Below, piece after piece: positions 32,131 to 41,772 of a DNA stretch of 64,000 nt. Each line of letters begins with the position of its first letter. The stretch's first letter is position 1. A program made the translations under genes and the position numbers. The notes beneath the pieces are model-generated. The model was not told the DNA's origin, did not search any database, and saw nothing but the letters and a program-made list of their open reading frames with translations. This stretch comes from DATBFG01 sp036558645 (GTDB taxonomy: Bacteria; Acidobacteriota; Terriglobia; Terriglobales; Acidobacteriaceae). The DNA lies in NCBI GenBank assembly GCA_036558645.1, contig DATBFG010000026.1:62001-126000 (forward strand). The letters are read 5' to 3'.

Positions 32131-33723
32131 TCAATTCTCGGTAATTTTACCGACCCCACCTCCGCCAGGACTCTCCACCCGCACCCGTTCTCCCTTCCGC
32201 AAACGCACGCTGAACTTGCCTGCGCGCTCTTCCACTGTTCCGTCGTTGCGAATCACGGTGGCTTTTCCAACGGCGCCGCTGTTCCCACCCTGTAGGCCAT
32301 AAGGACCATTCTTTCGCCGATCCGCCAACAAAGTAACTTCCGCGTCGGTGAGCACTTCAATTTCACGAACAATTCCATCGCCGCCATTGAAAGCACCCGA
32401 ACCTCCGCTGTTCTTGCGGAGCGAATATCTACGCACCCGCAAGGGATACGCATACTCCAAAGCCTCCGCAGGTGTATTCAGCGAATTGGTCATGTGCGTG
32501 TGCACGCCTGACACTCCGTGCTTCCCTGGGCGCGCTCCCATTCCACCAGCAAGCGTTTCGTAGTAGGCGAACGGTTCCTTTATCTGTGGGTCCATCCCGC
32601 CGATCGTCAAATTGTTCATCGTTCCCGACGCCGCGGCAGGAATACGATTCGGGACCGCTTGCGCCATTGCGCGCAAAAGCACGTCGACAATGCGCTGCGA
32701 GGTTTCGACATTTCCTCCCGCCACCGCGGCGGGTGGCCGCGCATTCACAATCGTTCCCGTGGGAGCGATTACCTTGATCGGCCTCATCAATCCCGCCGTC
32801 GCGGGAATGTCCTCGGCCAGTAGGCACCGGAATACGTAGAAGCACGCGGAGTACGTAATCGCCTCCACAGCGTTGATACTGCCTTCCACCTGGGAGTCAC
32901 TGCCTGCGAAGTCAACCTCAACCGCCTCCCCGCCTTTCTTTCTTGAGATCTTGATGGTGACAGCGATCTTCACCGGCTTTTCACTGACGCCGTCATTGTC
33001 GAGAAAATCTTCCGCGCGATACACGCCTGTGGGCACCTCATCCAGAAACGCCCGCATGATTTCTTCCGAGTACTTCAACAACTCCTTCGCGGCTGCCTTG
33101 GTTCGTGGCAATCCGTAGCGTACACAAACCTCCCGCAGTCGCTCGGCTCCCGTGTGACAAGCGGCAATCTGTGCTCCCAGGTCGCCTTCTCGTTCACCCG
33201 GAGTCCGCACATTGTTCAAAAGCAGCGACAGGATGTCGCGATCCATCTTTCCTCGGCGCATGAGCTTCACCGGCGGAATGCGAATTCCTTCCTGGTAAAT
33301 CTCGCGGCAAGGCCCCATCGATCCCGCAAAGCAACCGCCTACATCCGCGTGATGCGCTCGTGATGCGACAAAAAAATCCGGGGCGGAACTGCGTCGTGAG
33401 AAATAAAACGGCGCGACCAGAGTGATATCAGGCAAATGCGTTCCGCCCCGAAACGGATCGTTCAGCATCACCACGTCGCCGGACTCAAGTTTGAAACTAT
33501 CGACGGCAGCCTGTACCGACATGGGCATCGAGCCCAGGTGCACTGGCATGTGATCGCCCATCGCGATCACTTCTCCCGCAGCGTCGAAAACCGCGCACGA
33601 GTAATCGCGGCGTTCCTTAATGTTTGGGGAAAAGGCCGTTCTACGCAGGGCTGCGCCCATTTCTTCCGCGATCGAGTGATAGATGTTCTTGAAGATTTCC
33701 AGTTCGATGGAACGCGTTCGCAT
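32131..33723 (-). CDS. Hydantoinase B/oxoprolinase family protein, solitary
   Basis: The 530-residue protein is a full-length HyuB: ELEIFKNIYHSIAEEMGAALRRTAFSPNIKERRDYSCA, the MGDHMPVHLGSMP block, GDVVMLNDPFRGGTHLPDITLV, and a Gly-rich C-terminus (GGSGAFNGGDGIVREIEV, ESPGGGGVG). HyuB is the beta subunit of ATP-dependent N-methylhydantoinase/5-oxoprolinase; the ATPase subunit HyuA is normally adjacent but is absent here. It may pair with a distant HyuA. Confidence 0.93.
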   Translation of the reverse strand: MRTRSIELEIFKNIYHSIAEEMGAALRRTAFSPNIKERRDYSCAVFDAAGEVIAMGDHMPVHLGSMPMSVQAAVDSFKLESGDVVMLNDPFRGGTHLPDITLVAPFYFSRRSSAPDFFVASRAHHADVGGCFAGSMGPCREIYQEGIRIPPVKLMRRGKMDRDILSLLLNNVRTPGEREGDLGAQIAACHTGAERLREVCVRYGLPRTKAAAKELLKYSEEIMRAFLDEVPTGVYRAEDFLDNDGVSEKPVKIAVTIKISRKKGGEAVEVDFAGSDSQVEGSINAVEAITYSACFYVFRCLLAEDIPATAGLMRPIKVIAPTGTIVNARPPAAVAGGNVETSQRIVDVLLRAMAQAVPNRIPAAASGTMNNLTIGGMDPQIKEPFAYYETLAGGMGARPGKHGVSGVHTHMTNSLNTPAEALEYAYPLRVRRYSLRKNSGGSGAFNGGDGIVREIEVLTDAEVTLLADRRKNGPYGLQGGNSGAVGKATVIRNDGTVEERAGKFSVRLRKGERVRVESPGGGGVGKITEN

Positions 33724-33800
33724 GGGGTCTGGAAGCAGTTTACGCCGTTTCCCGCTGGCTGGGTTCCAGCTTCACGCGAGCGTTCTACTGCAGATTTTTG

Positions 33801-33830
33801 TTGACATTGCTATTAATACTCATCAATATC
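33801..33830 (+). promoter_or_regulatory. Candidate promoter of the Lys-rich peptide unit
   Basis: A perfect TTGACA at 33801-33806 is followed after 17 nt by CAATAT (33824-33829), a moderate -10. It would transcribe the 14-codon ORF about 100 nt downstream. Confidence 0.5.
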
Positions 33831-33935
33831 TTGGGGTAGGATATGCAGCCATGCTATGAATTGGGCTTGCATAGCGTAAGAATGGGCCCCGTTGTTCAAC
33901 CCATGCAAGGGAAAATCGTTCACGGAGGAAACTTC

Positions 33936-33980
33936 ATGCCAGCAAAGAAAAAGGCAGCGAAGAAGAAGAAGAAACACTAA
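33936..33980 (+). CDS. 14-residue Lys-rich peptide
   Basis: GGAGG lies 7 nt before an ATG opening MPAKKKAAKKKKKH, ended by TAA. Eight of 14 residues are Lys, resembling a stand-alone histone-H1-like tail. The ORF has its own candidate promoter (33801), a leader containing CTTGCAT/ATGCAAG inverted pairs, and an intrinsic terminator 53 nt downstream. So a ~200-nt transcript is plausible. It could be a nucleic-acid-binding micropeptide or a small RNA with an incidental frame. Confidence 0.5.
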   Translation: MPAKKKAAKKKKKH

Positions 33981-34032
33981 AACCGGTGCGAGACATGTTC
34001 TCGCAGATTCGAAGTTTTCGCCTCTCGAGAGA

Positions 34033-34056
34033 AGCACCTCACGAGGGGCTTTTTAA
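34033..34056 (+). terminator. Intrinsic terminator after the peptide ORF
   Basis: AGC-A-CCTC (34033-34040) pairs with GAGG-G-GCT (34043-34050) with one internal mismatch, followed by TTTTAATTTC. The rest of the 34055-34188 gap shows no gene. Confidence 0.65.
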
Positions 34057-34188
34057 TTTCTACTCCGCGACTTTGCCAGTTCCCCAGCCAGCCCTCTAAA
34101 ATCAATGTTGTCCATAGGGATCAGATCGTGCTAGAAACGCAGGGAGCGTGCCGGTCCTTTCACCTACGGATGCCGCTCCTCGGACTGC

Positions 34189-34590
34189 ATGAGCCCCCGC
34201 GCAAAAGCGAACGCGAAGTCGGTTAAGACGACCGAGATCGTCATTCCCGAAAAGCTTTACTTCCGCATTGGTGAAGTGGCTCGGTTGTGCCGGCTTCCTG
34301 CTTACGTGCTTCGTTTCTGGGAGACCGAGTTTCCCCAGTTAAAGCCAGTCAAGAGCAGCACTGGTCAGCGCATGTATCGCCGCAAGGACGTCGAGAACGT
34401 CCTCCGCATTAAGAAGTTGCTGTACGAAGAAGGATTCACGATCGCGGGAGCGCGGCAGCAGTTACGTACGGACACCAAGACTGACAAGAAGCAGACGCCT
34501 TTGCCATTTCCAGGACACGGCAACACGGACCTGAAGCATATTCGCCAGGGATTGCGCGACATCCTCACCATGTTGTCGGCTCGATCCTGA
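34189..34590 (+). CDS. MerR-family transcriptional regulator
   Basis: The 133-residue protein has a MerR winged-helix domain at ~22-95: FRIGEVARLCRLPAYVLRFWETEFP, GQRMYRRKDVENVLRIKKLLYEEGFTIAGARQQL. The PQLKP type matches the small MerR regulators that lack a metal-binding C-terminus. It is probably a dimer at a spacer-length-altered promoter. Its target is unknown. It converges on mutS2, 26 nt apart. Confidence 0.9.
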   Translation: MSPRAKANAKSVKTTEIVIPEKLYFRIGEVARLCRLPAYVLRFWETEFPQLKPVKSSTGQRMYRRKDVENVLRIKKLLYEEGFTIAGARQQLRTDTKTDKKQTPLPFPGHGNTDLKHIRQGLRDILTMLSARS

Positions 34591-34616
34591 AGGTCTGCAG
34601 CAGACACTCCTGGAGG

Positions 34617-37043
34617 CTAAAGCTTTAGCTCCACCACCGTCGCTCCGCCCCCGCCTTCGTTTTGTGGAGGCTCGCTCACATTAGCGACGTGAGGATGCTT
34701 TTGCAGCGACTGCCGAAGTGCCTTTCGTAGGATCCCCATACCACTGCCGTGCACTACGCGTACTCGTGGCAATCCCGCCAGGAACGCTCGATCCACGAAA
34801 CGTTCCACTTCTTGTGTAGCATCGTCGACCGTCCGCCCGATCACATTGATCTCTGACGGAGCGCTGGTGCTTTCCGACTGCAGCGAGACGGAGATTCCCC
34901 GTGCTCGTGCCGCTTTTACCGGAGACTCTGCCGCTCTTACCATCACTTCTGCGATGTCGTCGCGTGCGATGCGCATTTTCATTGCGCCCACCTCGACCTC
35001 GAAGTGATTGTCGTCGAGCTTCCTCGTGATTAGGCCTGGTCTCCCCACGGACTTTACCTTCACCGTGTCACCTTCCGACACGTGCTTCACTACCTGGGGT
35101 TGCGCATGCGGATCTCCCTGATCGGCCCCGGTGCTATGTGCCACCACCGTCGAATCAAACTGCTCTCGAAACTCCCGGCGCAGCTTAGCAATTCGTCGCT
35201 CGGCTTCCTTCGAGAGTTTCTGCGCTGCAGCGCGATCCTGGATCGCATTCACCGCCTCTCGCGCGTGGTATTCGAAATCGCGTAGCACGCTCTCCAGTTT
35301 CTTCTCCATCTCGCGGATCTTTGCCTGCTGCTCCTTATGGCCTTCCGACGCCAGATGAGCCCGCTCCCGGTCCAGTTCCTCCTCACGCCCTCGCAACTTC
35401 AGGCGTTCGGCTTCTGCCTCGCGCAACTGTTGGTGCAGCCGGTCCAGAAACTGCGCCACATCTCGTGCCTGGCTGCCCAGGCGCGAGCGCGCGGAGTCGA
35501 TGATCGAGGAAGTCAGTCCCAGGCGCTTTGCGATGTTGATGCCTGCCGACGCCCCCGGTGTGCCCACCTTCAACTCATATGTCGGTTGCAGGGTGGCCTC
35601 ATCGAAGCCGACCGAAGCGTTCACAACTCCTGGGGTGTTTGCACCGTACACTTTCAACGACGTGTGATGAGTGGAAATGACAGTCACGCAGCCGAGTTGG
35701 TGAAAGTGTTCGGCGATTGCTACGGCCAGCGCGGCGCCTTCTTCTGGATCGGTAGCCGATCCCAGTTCATCGAGCAAAACGAGGGATTGTCGCGTGGCGG
35801 TTCGCGAGATGAAATCGATATTTGTGACGTGCGCCGAAAAAGTCGACAGGTTCTGCTCGATCGATTGATAGTCGCCGATATCTGCTAACACCGCATCGAA
35901 CACCGGCAATTCGGCGCGATCCGCCGGAACGGGAACGCCGGATTGCGCGATCAGGGCTAGTAGCCCGATGGTCTTAAGGGTCACCGTCTTTCCACCCGTG
36001 TTGGGTCCGGTAATGATGAACTCGCGGCGCTCGCCTTCGAGTTCAATGCTGACGGGCACGACGCGTCCTTTTTTCGCCTTTAGATTTCTCTCTAGTAGCG
36101 GGTGGCGGGTATTACGCAGAACGACACCCTCTTCGCGGAAGCTGACCGGAACACAGTCATAGTCAGCCGCGAACCGTGCCTTCGCAAATTGCAGCTCCAA
36201 TTCAGCCAACGTGTCGGCTGCCGCCCGGATGTCTGCTGCTTTTTCCCCGACTCGCCTCGACATCTCGAGCAAAATGCGATGAATTTCCGCTTGTTCCTCG
36301 TCCATCAAACGCACGAGTTCATTGTTCTGCTCGATCGTTTCAAGCGGTTCGACGTACACAGTCTGCCCACTGGAACTCGCGCCATGCACCACGCCCTGAA
36401 CTCTTCGCTTCTGCTCAACCTTCACGGGAATCACGAAGCGTTCTCCGCGAATCGTTACCAGCTCTTCCTGCAGGGTGCCACCCTCAGAGAGTTTTCTCAG
36501 ATAACGCTGCAGAGACTCTTGAATCTCCCGCCGCTGCTTCTCGATCTCACGCCGAATGCGGGCCAGCTCCGCAGACGCGCGATCCTCCAGCGTGCCGTCA
36601 GGGGAGATCTTGTTGCGGAAGAACCTCAGGAACTCCGTGAAGTCGACAATCTCAGACGACAGCTGTGATACCGCGTCCCAGCCCGATCGCATCGCGTCTG
36701 GCGGCTTCAGAGAAATCTCGCGCCATTCCGCAGCGCGGTCCACCAGCATGATCACATCGCGCAGTTCTGTGACCTCCAGTGCAGCTCCAGCAATGCGCCC
36801 TTTTTCCAGAGACTGCGACAGGTCCAGCAGGCCCGAGAACTCAAACCCTCCGCCCACGCGCCGGAACTCCCGAATTTCACTCGTGAGTTGTTGCTGGTTC
36901 TCGATCCATGCTCGATCGGTCGACGGTGCGAGCTGTGCCGCCCTGGCATGGCCCAGCGGCGAGGAAAAGTAGCCGCGCAACAGGTCTCGAAATAAGTCGA
37001 GTTCCAGTACGCGTGCGCTGCTATGACGTAATTCCGGGGCCAT
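34617..37043 (-). CDS. mutS2: Endonuclease MutS2
   Basis: The 808-residue protein has the MutS core (helical lever ~1-300), Walker A GPNTGGKT near 346, Walker B LVLLDELGSATDPEEGAAL, and VISTHHTSLK. A coiled coil (RHKEE-rich, ~520-630) and a C-terminal Smr nuclease domain follow. The Smr domain keeps HGSGMG, but the usual LDLRG motif reads INVIGRTVDDATQ, so the nuclease may be altered. MutS2 suppresses recombination and rescues stalled ribosomes; it lacks the mismatch-recognition domain. It is downstream of a divergent-facing MerR gene and 47 nt after the histidine kinase on the same strand. Confidence 0.95.
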   Translation of the reverse strand: MAPELRHSSARVLELDLFRDLLRGYFSSPLGHARAAQLAPSTDRAWIENQQQLTSEIREFRRVGGGFEFSGLLDLSQSLEKGRIAGAALEVTELRDVIMLVDRAAEWREISLKPPDAMRSGWDAVSQLSSEIVDFTEFLRFFRNKISPDGTLEDRASAELARIRREIEKQRREIQESLQRYLRKLSEGGTLQEELVTIRGERFVIPVKVEQKRRVQGVVHGASSSGQTVYVEPLETIEQNNELVRLMDEEQAEIHRILLEMSRRVGEKAADIRAAADTLAELELQFAKARFAADYDCVPVSFREEGVVLRNTRHPLLERNLKAKKGRVVPVSIELEGERREFIITGPNTGGKTVTLKTIGLLALIAQSGVPVPADRAELPVFDAVLADIGDYQSIEQNLSTFSAHVTNIDFISRTATRQSLVLLDELGSATDPEEGAALAVAIAEHFHQLGCVTVISTHHTSLKVYGANTPGVVNASVGFDEATLQPTYELKVGTPGASAGINIAKRLGLTSSIIDSARSRLGSQARDVAQFLDRLHQQLREAEAERLKLRGREEELDRERAHLASEGHKEQQAKIREMEKKLESVLRDFEYHAREAVNAIQDRAAAQKLSKEAERRIAKLRREFREQFDSTVVAHSTGADQGDPHAQPQVVKHVSEGDTVKVKSVGRPGLITRKLDDNHFEVEVGAMKMRIARDDIAEVMVRAAESPVKAARARGISVSLQSESTSAPSEINVIGRTVDDATQEVERFVDRAFLAGLPRVRVVHGSGMGILRKALRQSLQKHPHVANVSEPPQNEGGGGATVVELKL

Positions 37044-37089
37044 GCAGATTCATGGTACACGACGGAATTAGGCCAGGTTCAGGGGAACA

Positions 37090-38856
37090 CTACGCAGTTG
37101 AATGAGCCTTTGCGGCCTCGACTTCTTTCACTCGCGATTGCAAGCAGAGCGCCGGAAAACGCATGGCGAATACCGCTCCGCCTTCCGGCTTGTTGTAGCA
37201 GGAGATCTGTCCGCCATGATCTTGCACCACACCATACGTGGCGCTCAGGCCCAGGCCCGTGCCTTTCCCAATGACCTTGGTAGTGTAGAAGGGATCAAAC
37301 ACTTTCTTGGGATCGAGAATTCCCGGGCCGGAGTCAGAGAATTCCACCACCAGTTCGCGACTCTCTTCGCGCAAGCTGACCTGTAAAGTTCCGCCGCCCA
37401 CTTCCTCGAGGGCATCCACGGCGTTGTCAATAATCTGCACGCAACACTGGAACAGTTGATTTGCGTTTCCAAAAACAGATGCCGACGTGTTACCGAGAGC
37501 GGCTTCCACTCTGATCTTGCGGGTCTCCAGGTTCAAAGCTTCCATTTTCAAGGCCCGCCGAACGAGTGCGCCCATGTCGACGGCCACTTTCTCCCCGGGC
37601 GCTTGTTGTGCGAAGCTCAGCAGGCCAGCGACCAGATCGCGAGTACGACGCGCCTGCTGCCCGATCTTGTTCGCCATCGCGGTCTGCTCGCTGCTCAGCG
37701 AGGGATTCTCAGCCAGCAACTCTGAAAACCCCAGAATTGCTGCCAGCGGATTGTTGATCTCGTGCGCAGCGCCGGCAACCAACTGTCCCAGCGATGCCAG
37801 CTTCTCTTTCTGGACTAGTTGGCTCTGCAGGCGCTGTAAGTTTTCCAGGCTACGATGCGAAGACTCCAGCAGCCTGATCAGCTGACGGTCCAGAAGATAC
37901 TGTCTCAGGAAGAGGCATGCTCCGAGCACAAGCATCGCGACCAGGGTTACCATCAACCGGAAATAACGGATGCGATCCGGAGCCCGGTCCACAAACACTG
38001 CCCAATATCCCATGATCGGCAGCGACAATATGGCAGTCATGGCGAGCCGTGGCGCAACAGCTCTCCAGCGGCCGCTTGACTGCATTGGTTCCTCATAGGT
38101 CAGTTCCGAATTCCATGCCTGCACCGGAACCAGAATCACCGCACATACGGACGCTACAAAGAGAATGTCGTAGTAGCTGCCCGAGAAGTAAGCGCCATGA
38201 GCGATGGCCATGTTCATCGTTTCTGACGTCAGCGCATACAGGCTGCAGGCAATGAATAGAGTGCGGTAAATTGCCTTCCAACCCTTACTCGTGTTCAGGG
38301 CGAACACAGCCAGCGTGACAACCAGCACCAGGTTCTCGACCAGGTAGAGCAGGTCGTAGTTGGTGCTGTAAACAATCGAATTCAGAATGACGTACTCATC
38401 CGGGAAGACGATGAATGCATAAAGAAAGACCCACCAAATCAAGAGCATTACAAAATTCAGCGTCGCGAAGTACAGTTTTTGCTCTTCGGGGCGCCGATGC
38501 GGCCGCAACGCAACGGCAGCCATGAACGGCACGATATGCACGAACAGAATGACGTCGCCAACAAAGGGATCCGGCACATCGCGGCGCAGGAAGACTTCAT
38601 GGTACGTCCACAGTCCCTGGTTGACTGTCCACAGAAAACATCCGGAGGCGAGCAGGCTCCAAAATAGCCTGGTCTGGCCGCGGTTGCCGATGGCACTGGC
38701 CGTCATCGCACACGTGGCGAGCGCCAGCGCCAGCAAGGACACAAGATCGCCGACAGCCGTCACCGCCAACCCACGCGGCAACACCATGAGGACCCCGGCG
38801 AAGACCACAAGGACAGCGCCGGCAATAACCAGGAAGCGACTCGGGTGGAGGGCCAT
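37090..38856 (-). CDS. Membrane-bound sensor histidine kinase
   Basis: The 588-residue protein has roughly nine hydrophobic helices in residues ~8-335 (an integral-membrane sensor with no periplasmic domain), a coiled coil (SHRSLENLQRLQSQLVQKEKLASLGQL) and then the kinase core. The phospho-His lies in GAAHEINNPLAA near residue 360, the N-box is CCVQIIDNAVDALEE, and ATP-lid motifs are FSDSGPGIL and GKGTGLGLSATYGVV. The response regulator partner is not adjacent. The signal is unknown. It precedes mutS2 by 47 nt. Confidence 0.92.
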   Translation of the reverse strand: MALHPSRFLVIAGAVLVVFAGVLMVLPRGLAVTAVGDLVSLLALALATCAMTASAIGNRGQTRLFWSLLASGCFLWTVNQGLWTYHEVFLRRDVPDPFVGDVILFVHIVPFMAAVALRPHRRPEEQKLYFATLNFVMLLIWWVFLYAFIVFPDEYVILNSIVYSTNYDLLYLVENLVLVVTLAVFALNTSKGWKAIYRTLFIACSLYALTSETMNMAIAHGAYFSGSYYDILFVASVCAVILVPVQAWNSELTYEEPMQSSGRWRAVAPRLAMTAILSLPIMGYWAVFVDRAPDRIRYFRLMVTLVAMLVLGACLFLRQYLLDRQLIRLLESSHRSLENLQRLQSQLVQKEKLASLGQLVAGAAHEINNPLAAILGFSELLAENPSLSSEQTAMANKIGQQARRTRDLVAGLLSFAQQAPGEKVAVDMGALVRRALKMEALNLETRKIRVEAALGNTSASVFGNANQLFQCCVQIIDNAVDALEEVGGGTLQVSLREESRELVVEFSDSGPGILDPKKVFDPFYTTKVIGKGTGLGLSATYGVVQDHGGQISCYNKPEGGAVFAMRFPALCLQSRVKEVEAAKAHSTA

Positions 38857-39147
38857 GACTCACTTGCATTCTAGTGCCGAAGGTCGTATGCCGATAGGTA
38901 TCTCGAGATAGGCGTGGTTACTTCGGTACTCAATGCTGTTGCTTTTGACAGCGTGACGGTCTCGCGATCCCACCATTGCTAAGAGCCGATCCTCGAGCGT
39001 CTCAACTTGATTTCGGCTGGCGAACTATGTCAGACTCCGCTCCCGAATTTTTTGCCGTGCCCGGTTTCCCCCTCCCCGATCTCGTGCACTGCGTAAAGTG
39101 CCTGCCCCAACTCAAAATCGTGTTCGGGCACTACGGAAGGAGACATC

Positions 39148-40497
39148 ATGAGAAGCAGGAAACAGGCCACATGCCTGTTACTGGTTGCGGCAAGCACATT
39201 GTGCGCCGCGCAAGTGCAAGATGTCTTGTGGCGTTTCAATGGGGACGATGGAAAAGCGGCCACCAGCGCTTTGATCATGGACGGCGCTCACAACCTTTAT
39301 GGAACCACCAGAGGTAGCGTGGATAAACCTCGCTGTCATGCCGAACACGAAGAGACCTACTGCGGGACGATTTACCAGCTTTCTCCCCCAGCCCAGGATG
39401 GGAGCCCCTGGCAGGAAACCATCATCCACAGGTTTGCCGGAGTTCCCGACGGGGCCTTCCCAAGTGGAGAATTGGCCACCGATCAAGCCGGGAACATTTA
39501 CGGAGTAACATCCTTCGGCGGGAGTCCGGAGGGCTTCGGAATCGTTTACCAGCTGTCCCCGCCCATTGCTCCCGGAGATCCCTGGACCGAAACCGTTCTC
39601 CACACATTCACTGGAACTGATGGCAACGAGCCCGCTGGAGTAAGTCTGGATGACGCTGGAAATCTATTTGGCACCACATCCCAAGGGGGATGCGGGAACG
39701 TCGGAACTGTCTTTGAGTTGTCTCCTCCTTCTCCTCCCGGCAGCCAGTGGACTTTTCAATCTCTCTACGGCTTTCATTGTGACAATCAGCATGCCAAAGA
39801 CGGGTATATTCCAGGTGCTCCCCCCATCAGAGGCCCCGGCGGAAATTTGTATGGCACCACCGCTTACGGCGGCGATTTCACCGACGGTACCGTTTACAAG
39901 CTCATGCCGCCGTTGCCGGGCCACTCCGCCTGGCGATACAAGACGATTCACTCATTTGATTACCAAATAACTGGGGCGAATCCTTGGTCGTTACTCACAG
40001 CTTTCCAGGGTCATCTGTATGGCACCGCCTCCGAGGGGGGACAGACGTCTACTGGATTGTGTCAGGATCTGGGTGGATGCGGAACGGTCTTCCGACTGTC
40101 TCCTCCCAACGCGCAGGATGACGATTGGACCTTCGAGACGATCTACGCCTTTAGCGGAACTGATGGGGCATCCCCCCTCGCTGGAGTTTCCTTCGATAAG
40201 CAAGCCCGACTCTACGGCACTACTGATATCGGCGGAGATCCCACGTGCGTAAGCGCATTTTCTGATGGTTGCGGTGTGGTCTTTCTGCTCACTCCTCCGA
40301 TGAATCCGGGGAGTTCCTGGACCAACACGACGCTGCATGCCTTTACAGGCCTGACCGATGGCGCCTTCCCCGTCTTTGAGGTACTTGTAGGCAGAGCGGG
40401 AGCAATCTACGGCACTGCATGGGCAGGTGGCGATCACCATTGCAGCATCAGCGCACGGAACAACGGCTGCGGCGTGGTCTTCAAGATAATTCCCTGA
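39148..40497 (+). CDS. Secreted Gloeo_Verruco-repeat (GloVer) protein
   Basis: The 449-residue protein starts at an ATG with GGAAGGAGA 5 nt upstream and has a signal peptide ending CAAQ. The rest is ~8 repeats of the type GAFPSGELATDQAGNIYGVTSFGG / GIVYQLSPP, i.e. the Gloeo_Verruco repeat (TIGR03803-like) with a beta-propeller-like arrangement. Several repeats contain Cys pairs (GGCGNVGTVF, GCGVVF). Function is unknown; such proteins are abundant in Acidobacteria and Verrucomicrobia. The 291-nt gap before it has no gene. Confidence 0.88.
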   Translation: MRSRKQATCLLLVAASTLCAAQVQDVLWRFNGDDGKAATSALIMDGAHNLYGTTRGSVDKPRCHAEHEETYCGTIYQLSPPAQDGSPWQETIIHRFAGVPDGAFPSGELATDQAGNIYGVTSFGGSPEGFGIVYQLSPPIAPGDPWTETVLHTFTGTDGNEPAGVSLDDAGNLFGTTSQGGCGNVGTVFELSPPSPPGSQWTFQSLYGFHCDNQHAKDGYIPGAPPIRGPGGNLYGTTAYGGDFTDGTVYKLMPPLPGHSAWRYKTIHSFDYQITGANPWSLLTAFQGHLYGTASEGGQTSTGLCQDLGGCGTVFRLSPPNAQDDDWTFETIYAFSGTDGASPLAGVSFDKQARLYGTTDIGGDPTCVSAFSDGCGVVFLLTPPMNPGSSWTNTTLHAFTGLTDGAFPVFEVLVGRAGAIYGTAWAGGDHHCSISARNNGCGVVFKIIP

Positions 40498-40618
40498 GGG
40501 AGGGAAGGACAGCGGCTTCTGCCTACGGCTGGATGTAGTTACGAAGCCCTGAAATTCGTAGCGGAATGACATTTTGTGCTCTGGTAGACTTTTGGTAGCG
40601 GGTATTCCTCCGCTTTGT

Positions 40619-41731
40619 ATGGCATTTCCCGTGACACGCCTCCGCCGTCTGCGCCGCACCGAACAGTTCCGCTCCATTGTTCGGGAGACGCGGCTCGCCC
40701 CGGAAAACTTCGTCTATCCCATGTTTGTCTGCCCTGGGGAAGGCATCCGCAAGGAAGTACGATCGATGCCGGGCGTTTTCAATTTATCCGTGGACGAAGC
40801 CGTGCGTGAGGCGGCTGAGACCCACTCTTTAGGCGTTCCATCTATCATCTTATTCGGCCTGCCCGAGAAGAAAGATGAAGTAGCGACTGGCGCCTGGGCG
40901 GATGACGGCATCGTGCAGCAGGCCACACGCGCTATCAAGAGTGAGGTGCCCGACCTCGTTATTATGGGCGACGTTTGCCTGTGCGAGTACATGTCGCACG
41001 GACACTGTGGCGTCGTGAAAGCCACTCCGACACCGCAATCGCTAGGTGCCGCTGCCCGCACCGCAATGAAAGCTGCGGCTGTAATTTCTGTGAAAAACGG
41101 AAAGGACAAGCATCAGGCTATCGACAAGCTGGCTGCCGCTGCCGCGCGTGCCGCCCAGCAGGAATTCGAAATTCTCAATGATCCCAGCTTGGAGCTGTTG
41201 GCGCGCACCTCTGTGTCGCTCGCCCAAGCCGGAGTCGACATCATCGCGCCATCCGACATGATGGATGGCCGCGTTGCCGCCATCCGCAAGGGCCTCGACG
41301 AGGCCGGTTTTATTAACACGCCCATTCTTTCTTATGCCGCCAAGTTCGCCTCCGGATTCTACGGACCGTTCCGCGAGGCGGCTGACTCGGCCCCGCAGTT
41401 TGGTGACCGCCGCTCTTACCAGATGGATGGCGCCAACATCCGCGAGGCCATGCGTGAGATAGAACTCGACGTCGAAGAGGGAGCCGACATGATCATGGTC
41501 AAGCCGGCGATGCCCTATCTTGACGTCATCGCGGCAGCCCGCGAGCGCTTCGACCTTCCCCTGGCCGCCTACCAGGTCTCGGGTGAATACGCGATGATCG
41601 AAGCTGCCGCCCGCAACAACTGGATTGATCGCGAGCGTGTCATGATGGAATCGCTGGTCTCCATCCGCCGCGCCGGTGCTAGCATCATCCTGACCTACTA
41701 CGCGAAAGAAGCGGCGAAGCTATTGGGATAA
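40619..41731 (+). CDS. hemB: Porphobilinogen synthase (delta-aminolevulinic acid dehydratase)
   Basis: The ATG at 40619 gives 370 residues; an earlier frame to 40574 lacks family likeness. The zinc-binding Cys are C120, C122 and C130 (GDVCLCEYMSHGHCG), and the Schiff-base lysines are K242 (SYAAKFASGFYGPFR) and K295 (MVKPAMPYLD). It condenses two 5-aminolevulinate molecules to porphobilinogen for haem and other tetrapyrroles in the cytoplasm. It is transcribed alone. Confidence 0.97.
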   Translation: MAFPVTRLRRLRRTEQFRSIVRETRLAPENFVYPMFVCPGEGIRKEVRSMPGVFNLSVDEAVREAAETHSLGVPSIILFGLPEKKDEVATGAWADDGIVQQATRAIKSEVPDLVIMGDVCLCEYMSHGHCGVVKATPTPQSLGAAARTAMKAAAVISVKNGKDKHQAIDKLAAAAARAAQQEFEILNDPSLELLARTSVSLAQAGVDIIAPSDMMDGRVAAIRKGLDEAGFINTPILSYAAKFASGFYGPFREAADSAPQFGDRRSYQMDGANIREAMREIELDVEEGADMIMVKPAMPYLDVIAAARERFDLPLAAYQVSGEYAMIEAAARNNWIDRERVMMESLVSIRRAGASIILTYYAKEAAKLLG

Positions 41732-41772
41732 GCGAAGTTCGTAAGGTGGCGGGTCGCCTGTCTAACCGTGCT

